A DNA stretch of 64,000 bases, taken from contig DASZME010000008.1 of assembly GCA_035551995.1 (NCBI GenBank), positions 62,001-126,000 on the forward strand. The letters run 5' to 3'. Numbering within the stretch: position 1 is the stretch's first letter; each line of letters begins with the position of its first letter. This document shows positions 47,923 through 56,157 of the stretch, piece after piece. The position numbers were made by a program, and so were the translations under genes. The notes beneath the pieces were generated by a model that saw nothing but the letters and a program-made list of their open reading frames with translations, had not been told where the DNA came from and did not search any database. The DNA is from RYN-428 sp035551995 (GTDB lineage Bacteria; Planctomycetota; Phycisphaerae; Tepidisphaerales; Tepidisphaeraceae).

Positions 47923-48723
47923 TCACGCTTCGGCGCGCACCGGATTTTCCAAACGTCCAATTTTCTCCACCTCCACCACCACCGTATCTCCATGCTTCAT
48001 CCAGACCGGCGGCGTGCGGGCAAATCCGACGCCCGATGGCGTTCCGGTTAGAATCACGGCGCCGGGACGCAGCGTCATCGTGCTGCTCAGGCTTTCTATC
48101 AACGTCGGCACATCGAAAATCATGTCGGCGGTGGTGTGGTTCTGCATGATCTGCCCGTTGAGCGTCGTCTTCAGGCGCAGCGCGTTGGGGTCGGCGATTT
48201 CGTCGCGGGTGAGGATGCAGGGGCCGAGCGGGCAAAAGCCGTCGAAGCTTTTACCGCGCGCGAACTGGCCGCCGCCGAGACCTTTGTCGCGCTGCCAATC
48301 GCGTGCCGAAACGTCGTTGGCGCAGGTGTAGCCAAAGACATATTCGAGCGCGTTCTCGCGCGTCACGTATTTCGCGGTTTTGCCGATGATCACGGCCAAC
48401 TCGCACTCGTAATCGATCTGGCCGCTGCGGCGGGGAATGGGGATGGGATCGTACGGATTGTTCAGCGAATTACTCGCCTTGATGAACAAAACCGGGTTGA
48501 TCGGAATGGCCGATCCGCCTTCTTTGGCGTGCTCCCGGTAATTTAGCCCGATGCAAAGGATGTCCGTCGGAATGAGCGGCGCCAGCAGCTTTTCCATCTT
48601 GACCCCGCGGTCGGTAATGCGATGCGGACCGAACAACTCTCCTTCGATGAGCAGCGCGTGATGATCATCGACCTGACGCCCGAAGTGAACTTCTCCGCCG
48701 GCCACAAACCGCACGATTCGCAT
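47923..48723 (-). CDS. Fumarylacetoacetate hydrolase family protein
   Basis: 266 residues of the FAH fold (2-hydroxyhepta-2,4-diene-1,7-dioate isomerase/fumarylpyruvate hydrolase type), hydrolysing or decarboxylating beta-diketo or 2-oxo acids with a divalent metal. Signature: ILCIGLNYREHAKEGG, VLFIKASNSLNNPYDPIPIP, DYECELAVIIGKTAKYVT (metal-binding Glu-x-Glu), FGYTCANDVSARDWQ, KSFDGFCPLGPCI and TGTPSGVGFAR. The start is ATG at 48723 with AAGGAAA upstream; a longer frame to 48894 is unsupported. No aromatic-degradation genes adjoin it, so the substrate is open. Confidence 0.92.
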   Translation of the reverse strand: MRIVRFVAGGEVHFGRQVDDHHALLIEGELFGPHRITDRGVKMEKLLAPLIPTDILCIGLNYREHAKEGGSAIPINPVLFIKASNSLNNPYDPIPIPRRSGQIDYECELAVIIGKTAKYVTRENALEYVFGYTCANDVSARDWQRDKGLGGGQFARGKSFDGFCPLGPCILTRDEIADPNALRLKTTLNGQIMQNHTTADMIFDVPTLIESLSSTMTLRPGAVILTGTPSGVGFARTPPVWMKHGDTVVVEVEKIGRLENPVRAEA

Positions 48724-48989
48724 GTATTTCCTTTCGACAAAGGCAAAACATACGCCGCCCGGGATCAGATTCAACCCGGAATTTAATCCGGATCGCAAAA
48801 AGAAAACATTACGAAAAAAGCCGCCACGCGGTGGCCGATGTTCCCGACCTGGGTAAACGGAAAAAAGCGATGCGACGTCGACACGCGCACCCAAAGCGGA
48901 ATGCTTTACTTTATCCGCGATTAAATCGGCAGCTATAACAAAACATTCCGCATCATCGCTACTCGCGCAGTTGTCCCGCTCGCTATTTA
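48724..48989. other. Gap without a recognisable gene
   Basis: About 265 bases between the FAH gene and the end of the Tyr/Pro-rich gene, with both genes on the minus strand. It includes AT-rich stretches (GCAAAAAGAAAACATTACG) and short palindromes but no frame with family likeness and no clear terminator. Nothing further seen. Confidence 0.5.
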
Positions 48990-49394
48990 TTATCGTTGAT
49001 AATAATAGTTGGCCGGCGCCTGCTGCTGAACGGGCGGCGGGGCGCTGTAATACTGCGGCGGCGGGGCGCTGTAATACTGCGGCTGCGGGGCCGGCTGCGG
49101 CGCGTAATACGCCGGCGGCGCGCTGTAGTTGTAATACTGAACCGGCGGGTTGGAATAAACGACCGGCGGCGCGCTATAAACAACCGGAGGCGCGGCGTAA
49201 TAGGACGGCCCAACATAAACCGATGGACCATAATATCGCGGGAATCCGCCATACAGATGAGGTCCATGATGGCCGATCCCTATTCCGACGAACGGGATCG
49301 GAAGCGGAAAACCAAAGCCGAATCGCACGTGGCCCGCCGACGCAGTCAACGGCAAAGCGCCCAGGACCAACCCGCCTACCAATGCGTATCGCAT
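48990..49394 (-). CDS. Small secreted Tyr/Pro-rich low-complexity protein
   Basis: 134 residues from ATG 49394 (MRYALVGGLVLGALPLTASA, a signal peptide cut near ASAG). The mature part starts GHVRFGFGFPLPIPFVGIGI, then is a repeat of Tyr, Pro and Ala such as SYYAAPPVVYSAPPVVYS and QYYSAPPPQYYSAPPPVQ, up to the end. Repeats of this kind occur in planctomycete envelope proteins. AAGGAG lies just before the ATG; the preceding in-frame TTG is less likely. The function is unknown; a structural or adhesive role is only suggested by composition. Confidence 0.7.
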   Translation of the reverse strand: MRYALVGGLVLGALPLTASAGHVRFGFGFPLPIPFVGIGIGHHGPHLYGGFPRYYGPSVYVGPSYYAAPPVVYSAPPVVYSNPPVQYYNYSAPPAYYAPQPAPQPQYYSAPPPQYYSAPPPVQQQAPANYYYQR

Positions 49395-49519
49395 AAAAAT
49401 CTCCTTCAAATGATCCCGCCGCCAACCTTACGGCGGCAAAGCATAATTGTCTTGCGATTTAGACACTTCACGCGTCGCCGGGTTAGGAGAAATGGCCTTC
49501 GCCGACGGATCAAACGAAA

Positions 49520-49575
49520 CGCTCCGCTGCGCGTTGCGGCTAAACCTTTACCCGGCCACGGCGCTCAGCGGAGCG
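49520..49575 (-). terminator. Stem-loop downstream of the OmpA-like gene
   Basis: CGCTCCGCT (49520-49528) and AGCGGAGCG (49567-49575), 9-bp perfect arms around about 38 bases, followed on the minus strand by TTTCGTTT. It lies 36 bases after the OmpA-like stop. Its GCGGCTAAAC interior resembles the family A core, so it may be a decayed copy. Confidence 0.5.
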
Positions 49576-49610
49576 ATTCTAATTCAACGAGATTTTTCTA
49601 ACCGTACAGC

Positions 49611-50543
49611 TCACTTATTGAGCGACGGCTTGGTCGGACGGGGCTCGACGGCGTCCTTGTTGGCGTCTTTATTCAGTCCCGCCGTGCCCGATACCTTCGC
49701 GGCGACCGTGCGCGCCATCGGCGCCGACGGACCAGCCGAGGCAGTGGCGACGGCATTATGCACCGTCGTCGGCAATATGAGCACTTCGACCCGGCGATTC
49801 TGCGCCTTGCCCGCTTCGGTAGCGTTGCTGGCGACCGGACGTTGGTCGGCGCAGCCGGCGACTTCGAGCCGGGAGGGGCTCACGCCGTGGTGCTGCAATT
49901 CAGTGCTCACTGAAATCGCTCGATGGGCTGACAGATACCAGTTGTCCTTGTGCCCGGCCGCGATGGTCGCCTGATGAGCGACGCGGACATTGTCGGTATG
50001 ACCGACGACCATCAGCTCATACCCTGAGGCGGCGGACGAATTGACGATGCCGGCGAAGCGGTCGATCGCCGACGATGCCGTCGGGGTCAACACGGCGCTG
50101 CCGGGCGAGAAGGTGACGTCGCTCTTGAATTTCACCATGCCGCGCGTGGCGTCGTAATCGACCAGGTCAGGATACGCCGAGGCAAAACCCTTGAGGGCGT
50201 TGTTCAATTCGGTCGGCAATTGCACGACCTGCCCAACCCGGCTGGAGGCCTCGGCATATCGCCGGGTGAGGTCGGCGATTTGATTTTGCAGATCGTTGAT
50301 TTGATTGGATTGATTGATAACCAGAGCGTCTTTTTGGCCGTCGCTCAATCCGACGCTGGCCAGTTGCCGTTGCAACAGGTCACGGGCGGCGGCGGCCTCG
50401 GCCTTTTCGCGTTCGACGCTGGCCAGACGCGTGGCGTACTGGTCGGCGTCCATGCGCGCCGCATTGTATTTTTCGGTGGAAACGCAGCCGACGGCCGCGA
50501 AGGAAAGAAGCGAAATCGCCAACCAAGTTTGCACGCGTACCAT
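49611..50543 (-). CDS. OmpA-family peptidoglycan-associated lipoprotein
   Basis: 310 residues. A lipoprotein signal with lipobox FAAVGC (Cys20) anchors it in a membrane. A helical, Ala/Gln-rich coiled segment (about 30-105, DLQNQIADLTRRYAEA) leads to an OmpA C-terminal domain (about 145-265): DVTFSPGSAVLTPTASSAID, ELMVVGHTDNVR, WYLSAHRAISVSTELQ, VAGCADQRPVASN and GKAQNRRVEVLI, which binds peptidoglycan. The last 45 residues are low complexity. AAGGAGG eight bases before ATG 50543 fixes the start. Confidence 0.88.
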   Translation of the reverse strand: MVRVQTWLAISLLSFAAVGCVSTEKYNAARMDADQYATRLASVEREKAEAAAARDLLQRQLASVGLSDGQKDALVINQSNQINDLQNQIADLTRRYAEASSRVGQVVQLPTELNNALKGFASAYPDLVDYDATRGMVKFKSDVTFSPGSAVLTPTASSAIDRFAGIVNSSAASGYELMVVGHTDNVRVAHQATIAAGHKDNWYLSAHRAISVSTELQHHGVSPSRLEVAGCADQRPVASNATEAGKAQNRRVEVLILPTTVHNAVATASAGPSAPMARTVAAKVSGTAGLNKDANKDAVEPRPTKPSLNK

Positions 50544-50892
50544 AACGAGGCCTCCTTGCACTCAAGCGGTTTGCGATGGCGTCGCCAGACAAACCGGACT
50601 CTGATTAACGCCGGTCGGACGCCGCTCATCAACGCGGGGGGAGCGGCCGATCTCGATCCATCAGCGTGTTAACAACCCGACTATCCCCGATTCAAGAAAT
50701 TCCGCGATTTGCCCATCGCGCTGCCCGGCGCCACGGAATTTCGCATAGTGTGAAAAGATTCTCCGGAAATTGCAAGCCATGGCGCAGAAAAAATCGAAGA
50801 AACAGGCAATTATTGCCCGCCGCCGACGCCTTGCGACCGTTCGAGTGTGAGCCTACTCTTATTGTGCTCTTCCGGCCGACGAATGTTTTACG
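50544..50892. other. Gap between divergent genes, one short basic frame
   Basis: About 350 bases between the OmpA-like and HEAT-like genes, which diverge. The only frame of note is ATG 50779 to TGA 50850, 23 codons rich in Lys and Arg (MAQKKSKKQAIIARRRRLAT VRV). Ribosome binding is poor and no family is recognised, so it is not called as a gene. No operator could be identified. Confidence 0.4.
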
Positions 50893-52362
50893 GTGAATGC
50901 CATGGCTCAAATTTTTGATCCGACATCGTTGCTGATGGTGCTCCTGGTGATTGCCAGCGCCGGCGTTCGCGATCTCGTCAGCTGCATGTCGACCGAGGCG
51001 TATTGGAAGGCCAAGGGGGTCGAGGTTTCCGTTGCCCAGTTGGGACGAAATCTCCAGCCGACCAAAGCGGTGGATATTTCGCGGCTGGTGGCGGACCTGG
51101 ACGCCGACGATCCCCGCGAACGCGAGGCGGCGACGACCAAGATCGCCGCCATCGGCGCCGCCGCCCTTCCCGCCCTCGAGAAAGCGATGAAGAACGGGTC
51201 GCCGGAAGTGGTAACGCGGGCCAGGGTGCTGTCGGCGCGAATCGGCGCCGCCTCCAAGGCGACCGCGGTGCGCCGGCTCATGGCCATCCGCACGCTTGGA
51301 GAATTGAAAGATCCCAAGGGCCTGGATCTTTTACAGCCGCTGGTCGAATCAAGCGAGATGTTCGAGGCGGATTACGCCAGGGCCGCCATCGCCAAAATTC
51401 AGGGAAAATCTTACGTGCAGCCGGCGGCGAGCCAAGCGATGCGCCAGGCGGAAATCGGGCTGCTACCGGCTCAAATTGATTCGGTCATGCAGGTGGCGCC
51501 GGGGCTTGAAGGGGATTTCTCGATCGAAAAAACGATCAACCGACTGCCGCTGGACGAGAACCAAAAAATTCACGTGAAAGACGAAGCGAACGAAAAGCTG
51601 CTGGAGTTGCTGGAGACGGTGGGGAATGTGCGGATCGACGCCTTGACGTGGGGATTCAACGCCGCCCCGCCGACAAAGCCGGGCAACACGATTTTGATCG
51701 CGCGGGGGCAGTTTGACGCAACCGCCGTTTGCGATTTCCTCGGTAAACTGGTGGCGCGATCCAGAACGCTGGACGGCTCCAACGTATATGAGATCAACGA
51801 CGACACGGCCCTGCTGGTTTCGGGCGATCGTCGGATCGTTTTCCTGTCGCGCGAGCCCACGGGCGACTTGGCCATGGAAACAATGGCGACGGCGTTAAAG
51901 AAAGGCGCCGGTTCGTTCGCCGACAATGCCGCGCTGTCGAAGCTGGTGAAGTCGATCGATATTAAATCGCCATTATGGGCGGCGGGCCGGTTGAGTCCTG
52001 GTTTGGCCGAAATCGTCGGGCCGCTGGGGGATTTTGATTCGGCCACGCTGACCGCCACCCAGCGACTGAACGACAAGAAAAGTCTGGTTACGGAATTGAC
52101 GCTTTCGGCGATCGGTTCTGACGCCGCCAAGACCAAAAAAACCGCCGAGGAGACGCGGCAGTTGTTAACGAGCGTCGTCGAGACGGGCCGGAAACAGGAG
52201 CAGGCGCTCCCCTTTCTCAAGCCGGCCGTCGATTTTATGCAGAGCGTGAAGGTGGAGGTGGACGGAACAAAAGCCACCGCCACCGGATCGATGGATGATC
52301 AGCCGCTGCTGCCGCTGGTGATTCCCGTTCAGGGGTCGGCGGTGCAGTGGTTGCTCCGCTAG
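50893..52362 (+). CDS. HEAT-repeat-like protein of unknown function with N-terminal hydrophobic segment
   Basis: 489 residues from GTG 50893 (or 486 from the ATG at 50902). The N-terminus has a hydrophobic stretch (LLMVLLVIASAGVRDLVSCM) that could be a signal or anchor. Residues about 70-180 form HEAT-like helices (DDPREREAATTKIAAIGAAA, TAVRRLMAIRTLGELKDPKG). The C-terminal 270 residues are alpha/beta without recognised motifs (TILIARGQFDATAVCDFLGK, YEINDDTALLVSGDRRIVFL). No Cys or haem site. I do not know the family. A family A repeat begins right at its stop codon and runs toward the RidA gene. Confidence 0.65.
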   Translation: MNAMAQIFDPTSLLMVLLVIASAGVRDLVSCMSTEAYWKAKGVEVSVAQLGRNLQPTKAVDISRLVADLDADDPREREAATTKIAAIGAAALPALEKAMKNGSPEVVTRARVLSARIGAASKATAVRRLMAIRTLGELKDPKGLDLLQPLVESSEMFEADYARAAIAKIQGKSYVQPAASQAMRQAEIGLLPAQIDSVMQVAPGLEGDFSIEKTINRLPLDENQKIHVKDEANEKLLELLETVGNVRIDALTWGFNAAPPTKPGNTILIARGQFDATAVCDFLGKLVARSRTLDGSNVYEINDDTALLVSGDRRIVFLSREPTGDLAMETMATALKKGAGSFADNAALSKLVKSIDIKSPLWAAGRLSPGLAEIVGPLGDFDSATLTATQRLNDKKSLVTELTLSAIGSDAAKTKKTAEETRQLLTSVVETGRKQEQALPFLKPAVDFMQSVKVEVDGTKATATGSMDDQPLLPLVIPVQGSAVQWLLR

Positions 52363-52472
52363 CGCAGTTGTCAGGTCGCTCGCGCGTTTCTGCGTTTAGC
52401 GGTCGTTTAGCGGCCCCGCTTGCGGCGCGTCGTTCGCTACGCAACGTCGCTTCACCAACATGAGAAATGCTC
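52363..52472 (+). repeat. Family A repeat between HEAT-like gene and ridA-like gene
   Basis: Starts at GCAGTTGTCAGGTCGCTCG one base after the TAG stop (52360-52362) and ends CATGAGAAATGCTCT. The core GCGTTTAGCGG is duplicated with an 11-base offset (GTTTAGCGGTC/GTTTAGCGGCC), and the hairpin GGCCCCGCTTGCGGCGC is imperfect. It is the closest in ends to copy 1 (1609-1709). Confidence 0.75.
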
Positions 52473-52505
52473 TAATTTTTTGAATCAGGCGGAAAGGGAA
52501 ATCGG

Positions 52506-52922
52506 ATGGCAAACGACGTTCATATTACGGTGACCGAGCGCTTTGGGCGCCAGTGCGCGAGTTCAGGTTCCAAGTGGGAGCCGAAGATGGGATATTCTCG
52601 CGCGGTCCGGAGCGGGAACCTGATAGCGGTCACGGGGACGGTGGGCGTCGGCGCCGACGGAACGTATTCGTCTTCCCTGTCGGATCAGACGCGCCGATCC
52701 TTGCGGATTATCGCGGCGGCCATCGAAGCGCTTGGCGGCAAAATCGAGCACGTCATTCGCACGCGAATGTATGTGACGGACATCGGCAAATGGGAGGAAG
52801 TCGCCAAAGTTCACGGCGAAATATTCGGAGACATTCGCCCGGCGACCACGATCGTTCAAACGCCGAAACTGATCGACGCCGAGGCTCAGATCGAAATCGA
52901 AGCGGATGTGGTGATCCCGTAA
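52506..52922 (+). CDS. RidA-family (YjgF/YER057c/UK114) protein
   Basis: 138 residues. RidA-type proteins hydrolyse reactive enamine/imine products of PLP enzymes, or have related roles. Seen: YSRAVRSGNLIAVTGTVGVG at the start of the fold, then QTRRSLRIIAAAIEALGG, HVIRTRMYVTDIGKWEEVAK, and RPATTIVQTPKLIDAEAQIE IEADVV with the conserved Arg and Glu. ATG 52506 is preceded by GGAAAGGGAAATCGG, a good binding site. No neighbour indicates a pathway. Confidence 0.9.
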   Translation: MANDVHITVTERFGRQCASSGSKWEPKMGYSRAVRSGNLIAVTGTVGVGADGTYSSSLSDQTRRSLRIIAAAIEALGGKIEHVIRTRMYVTDIGKWEEVAKVHGEIFGDIRPATTIVQTPKLIDAEAQIEIEADVVIP

Positions 52923-53051
52923 TTTCGGGGGCTTCGCCGCCGGCGGTGGGTCGAACAATCATCGAGGGATATCGACGCCGGCCTCGTCCTCAGGCGCCGG
53001 CGCGGGCGACGCTCGACCATTTTCACGAGGGGATTCACGATTGCGATGGGA

Positions 53052-55589
53052 TCAGCTTCTATCTCGCGAGCGGATAGCGCCGGCGACATAAGCGAGGGCC
53101 GCGATGGCGAATAGAAGCAGGCCGCCGAGAAAGGCCATGCCGCCAAAGAGGCTTTGGGCGAGGCTGGTAATGCGGAAATCCAGTTTCGCGATGTCTTCCA
53201 GATCTGCCGGCGCGATGCGCGTCATGCTCCAGATCACCAGGCCGATCCCGGCGGCGCTCACAAGCGTAGCCAGCGGGGCGAGCACATAAAAAACCGCGAA
53301 CATCGGATTCGCCCTTGCCGGGAGCGGTTGCGAATAACCTGAAACGGCGGCGTGCGACGCTGGGGAGGACAACTCGCCGATGGCCATCGCCGGCGCCGGC
53401 GCAACGTCTGGGATCGCTGCGATCGGCGGTGGTTCAATCGCGACGAGCGCATCCGTCGGCAGAGCGGAGGCCTCGGCAAATTCGGCGGCGGGAACGGCGG
53501 AAAATGGGTCGTCGAATCGGGGATCGGGCGGATAGGAAGCGGTCGCCGCGGACGCCAGCCGTTCCAGCGCGCTGCCGGAAGAATGTTCGACGGCATGGGC
53601 GGTTTGATCCCACGCGATTTTTGTAACGACTTGCTCGATTTCCGATCCGCCGACCACGTCCCCGGAAACGCGCTGGGATTCGGGCGCCACCGGCGCCAGG
53701 TCGTGGAAAGACTCCATGAGCGGCGTGGATTCGACGACGTCGAGCATGCCGGGCAGCGGGTCGACCGGCGTCGGCGGCGGCGCCTCAGCCTCGGGCGCGG
53801 AGGATGGCGCCGGCGCCGCGGGAGACTCGGCGACGACGGCGGGCGGAGGAATTGTCGGGGGGATTCGTTTGATCGTCGGCGGCGTCAGTCGGATCGGCCG
53901 CTGTGGCGGCACAACCGGAGGCAGCGGGCGCGGCGGAAGACCCTTTCTGGATGGAACGGCGGCGGTCGTCGAAACGGCCGGCCGGTTCAGTGCGCCGCTG
54001 GCCGATGCCGCTGCGCGAGCGGGGCCGGGGGCGGTCGTCGAAGCGGCCGACCGGTTCGGTGCGCCGGTGGCCGACGCCGCTGCGCGAGCGGGGCCGGGGG
54101 CGGTCGATTCCGCCGGACCGGCGGCGGGCGCGGGGACTTTGGGCGTGGTGCTGGCGCCCTGCGATCGCGGCGGCGCCGTCACCCGCGACGCCGCGGGCGC
54201 ATTTGCGGAACCGGAGGCGCCGGTCACGCGGCGAACGCCCGGCGCGGTCGGCGCCTTGGGCGCGGGGATACGCGGCGCGAAAATTTCCGGCGCCGGCAAT
54301 GGTTTGGGCGCCGGAGATTTGGGGATTGATCCGGTCGTGGGCGCCGCGATGGCCCCGGTGGGCGGTCGCGGCCGGGAAATCGCGGCCGCCCCGCGCGCTT
54401 TTGGAAGTGGCGCGGCAACATCAGCGTTCGGTGAGTCGCCGGTGTCGCCTCGGATCGGCAGCGACGACGTGTTCGCCCGATCGTTCGGCGGCGCCGCTTG
54501 CGGTAACGGAGAATCGACCGCGGCGCCCGACGACGCTACCATCTCGTCCATCGATACCGCCGGCGGCTCCCCGGACGCCGACGCACGCGACGAGGGCGTC
54601 GTAGCCAGGGGGTCAGGTGTAGCCAAGGTGGGCATAGCCAAGGTGTCGGCCACCATGGCCGCTGTTGACGCCGCCAACGTCTCGGCCGGCATTGCCAAGG
54701 TGGGCGCGGCCAAGGTGTCAGGGGCGGCCAAAGTGCGCGCGGCCAAGTTGTCAGCCGCCATGGCCGCCGTGTCAGCGGACTCCGTCGAGGTGGGCGCTGG
54801 AAATGCTCCAGGAACCTTGGCGGCGGTGGCCTTGAAAAAATCAGCCGGATGAATCGACGCGGCCGGCGGCACGGGCGATTCGTGCGAAGCCGATGGCGAT
54901 AACTCCGGGCCATGCGCGGGAGCCGCTGCGCCATCGTCTTCAATTGCCGGCGGCAGGTCGATCGGTGGCCGGGCGGCCATCCACGCGGCTATATCCGTCG
55001 CGGGAGACTCAATCGCCGTCGTATTGACTGGGGCGCCAAAGCCCGGCTGCGGAATCTGAACGTCCGGCGCGACGACCGGCGGCGATTCGGATGAGTCAAT
55101 TTCGGGGAAAATGGAAGAGGTGGCGCCGGTTTGTATCGGCAACTCCGAATCGGACGATGGAGGCGGATCCAAATCGCCGACAGGTTCGGTGATTTCAACG
55201 ACGGCGGCGCTCACGCCTTCAAAAACGATCGTTTCGGTGACGGCCGGCGCCGATACGGCGGACGTGGATACGCCCCAGTCGGCCGTCGTGGCGGGGCGCA
55301 CGCTGGCGATCAACAATCCCTGGCGACGGGCGATTTGCTCCGCATGGCCGCTGCTCGGCGCCTGCAGGACGAGGTAAGTCTCCTCGCCGGTTTCTAAGTC
55401 GGCGCCATCGACCCGAAAAAAAAAGCCCTGCACGTCCTGACCTTTCTTCCCCGATTCAATCACCGCGGCGGTCACCGTCGGCAATGGACTTACCCGCTCT
55501 TGCCCGGCTTGTTGCTGTTGGACCAAAAACGGACAGGCTTCTACGATATTAGAAGAATTCCAATTTTTCGCCGCGAGCCCTTGATTCAT
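53052..55589 (-). CDS. Very long Ala/Pro/Thr-rich protein with C-terminal double membrane segment
   Basis: 845 residues. The N-terminus has a folded domain (about 30-115, VQGFFFRVDGADLETGEETY and GHAEQIARRQGLLIASVRPA). Residues about 120-700 are low complexity. Within it, 8- to 12-residue repeats of Thr-Leu-Ala-Met/Ala-Pro type (DTLAAPTLAMPAETLAAS, ADTLAMPTLATPDPLATT) and two copies of GPARAAASATGAPNRSAAST are seen, the latter as a 60-70 bp DNA tandem (53994-54120). The end has two hydrophobic segments (PMFAVFYVLAPLATLVSAAG and MAFLGGLLLFAIAALAYVAG). The start ATG at 55589 is plausible but weak. The topology suggests a large cytoplasmic or envelope-spanning disordered region anchored by its end. 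No enzymatic motif. Confidence 0.72.
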   Translation of the reverse strand: MNQGLAAKNWNSSNIVEACPFLVQQQQAGQERVSPLPTVTAAVIESGKKGQDVQGFFFRVDGADLETGEETYLVLQAPSSGHAEQIARRQGLLIASVRPATTADWGVSTSAVSAPAVTETIVFEGVSAAVVEITEPVGDLDPPPSSDSELPIQTGATSSIFPEIDSSESPPVVAPDVQIPQPGFGAPVNTTAIESPATDIAAWMAARPPIDLPPAIEDDGAAAPAHGPELSPSASHESPVPPAASIHPADFFKATAAKVPGAFPAPTSTESADTAAMAADNLAARTLAAPDTLAAPTLAMPAETLAASTAAMVADTLAMPTLATPDPLATTPSSRASASGEPPAVSMDEMVASSGAAVDSPLPQAAPPNDRANTSSLPIRGDTGDSPNADVAAPLPKARGAAAISRPRPPTGAIAAPTTGSIPKSPAPKPLPAPEIFAPRIPAPKAPTAPGVRRVTGASGSANAPAASRVTAPPRSQGASTTPKVPAPAAGPAESTAPGPARAAASATGAPNRSAASTTAPGPARAAASASGALNRPAVSTTAAVPSRKGLPPRPLPPVVPPQRPIRLTPPTIKRIPPTIPPPAVVAESPAAPAPSSAPEAEAPPPTPVDPLPGMLDVVESTPLMESFHDLAPVAPESQRVSGDVVGGSEIEQVVTKIAWDQTAHAVEHSSGSALERLASAATASYPPDPRFDDPFSAVPAAEFAEASALPTDALVAIEPPPIAAIPDVAPAPAMAIGELSSPASHAAVSGYSQPLPARANPMFAVFYVLAPLATLVSAAGIGLVIWSMTRIAPADLEDIAKLDFRITSLAQSLFGGMAFLGGLLLFAIAALAYVAGAIRSRDRS

Positions 55590-55620
55590 TATTTTGGACG
55601 TGCTAATATGCTCTGATCAT

Positions 55621-55860
55621 CGACTGCGGTACCCTGACGATGGGGTGAGGTTTACCGCTCGGCCATGATATGGCCCCCATGGCGTGATTGCTGTCGGGGC
55701 CTTTTTTTGTCGGCGGCATCCCCGCGGAAGGCTCCCCCCCTCCTTCTGCATCCGCCGACAAATTTAAACCCTAGTTCTCTCAACGCCCGGCCTCCCCTCC
55801 GGGTTAATTCCCCAAAGTTGAGAGCCCTCAGCCGCGGATCCCCCCGTCCGCGGCTCTTTT
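55621..55860 (+). ncRNA. Candidate structured RNA ending in an intrinsic terminator
   Basis: No gene is recognisable in 55590-56157. The plus strand holds a run of perfect helices: GCGGTA/TACCGC (55626-55631, 55653-55658), GGCCAT/ATGGCC (55661-55666, 55670-55675), TTTGTCGGCGG/CCGCCGACAAA (55706-55716, 55752-55762, 11 bp), CTCTCAAC/GTTGAGAG (55777-55784, 55817-55824) enclosing CCCGG/CCGGG, and a final terminator hairpin AGCCGCGGA/TCCGCGGCT (55830-55838, 55847-55855) then CTTTT. Five ordered helices and a terminator in 240 bases, with no overlap of helices except one competing pair, indicate an RNA rather than spacer. No known class (SRP, tmRNA, RNase P, 6S) was recognised. It could instead be two tandem short RNAs. 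Confidence 0.5.
55672..55708 (+). terminator. Alternative terminator-type hairpin inside the RNA candidate
   Basis: GGCCCC (55672-55677) pairs with GGGGCC (55696-55701), followed by seven T (55702-55708). Its left arm shares the bases GGCC with the GGCCAT/ATGGCC hairpin, so the two cannot form together. The T-run is also part of the 11-bp helix further on. Confidence 0.45.
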
Positions 55861-56157
55861 ATGCGCACGCTTTCCCGAAGCGATTACGCATTCCCTAGTC
55901 TCTCATTCGCTTGAGAACACTCAGCCGTCCCACAACCGCTTAACGAAAAAACGAAGTGCTTTATTAGAAAAAAAGCGTTATAAAATTTTCGGTGCTTCGC
56001 TATGACGTCTTAAGTCATGCAGCAGCAAGCGATAAAGAAATCAACCGGCCGTGGATCTCTCTCGAAAGCCTGAAGATTGACTTTCATTCCTCACTCTACG
56101 CGCGCCTGTCGAATTAAAGTTAACATGGTATGATTTGTTCCATCGGAGACGACACGG

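Noticed and set aside
50779..50850. 23-codon Lys/Arg-rich frame
   Set aside because: Poor ribosome binding and no known family; too short to support as a gene.
53716..54852. Plus-strand Gly/Ala/Asp-rich frame (378 codons) opposite the long Pro-rich gene
   Set aside because: Composition mirrors the repeats on the other strand; the minus frame is longer and has membrane segments and a folded N-terminal domain.
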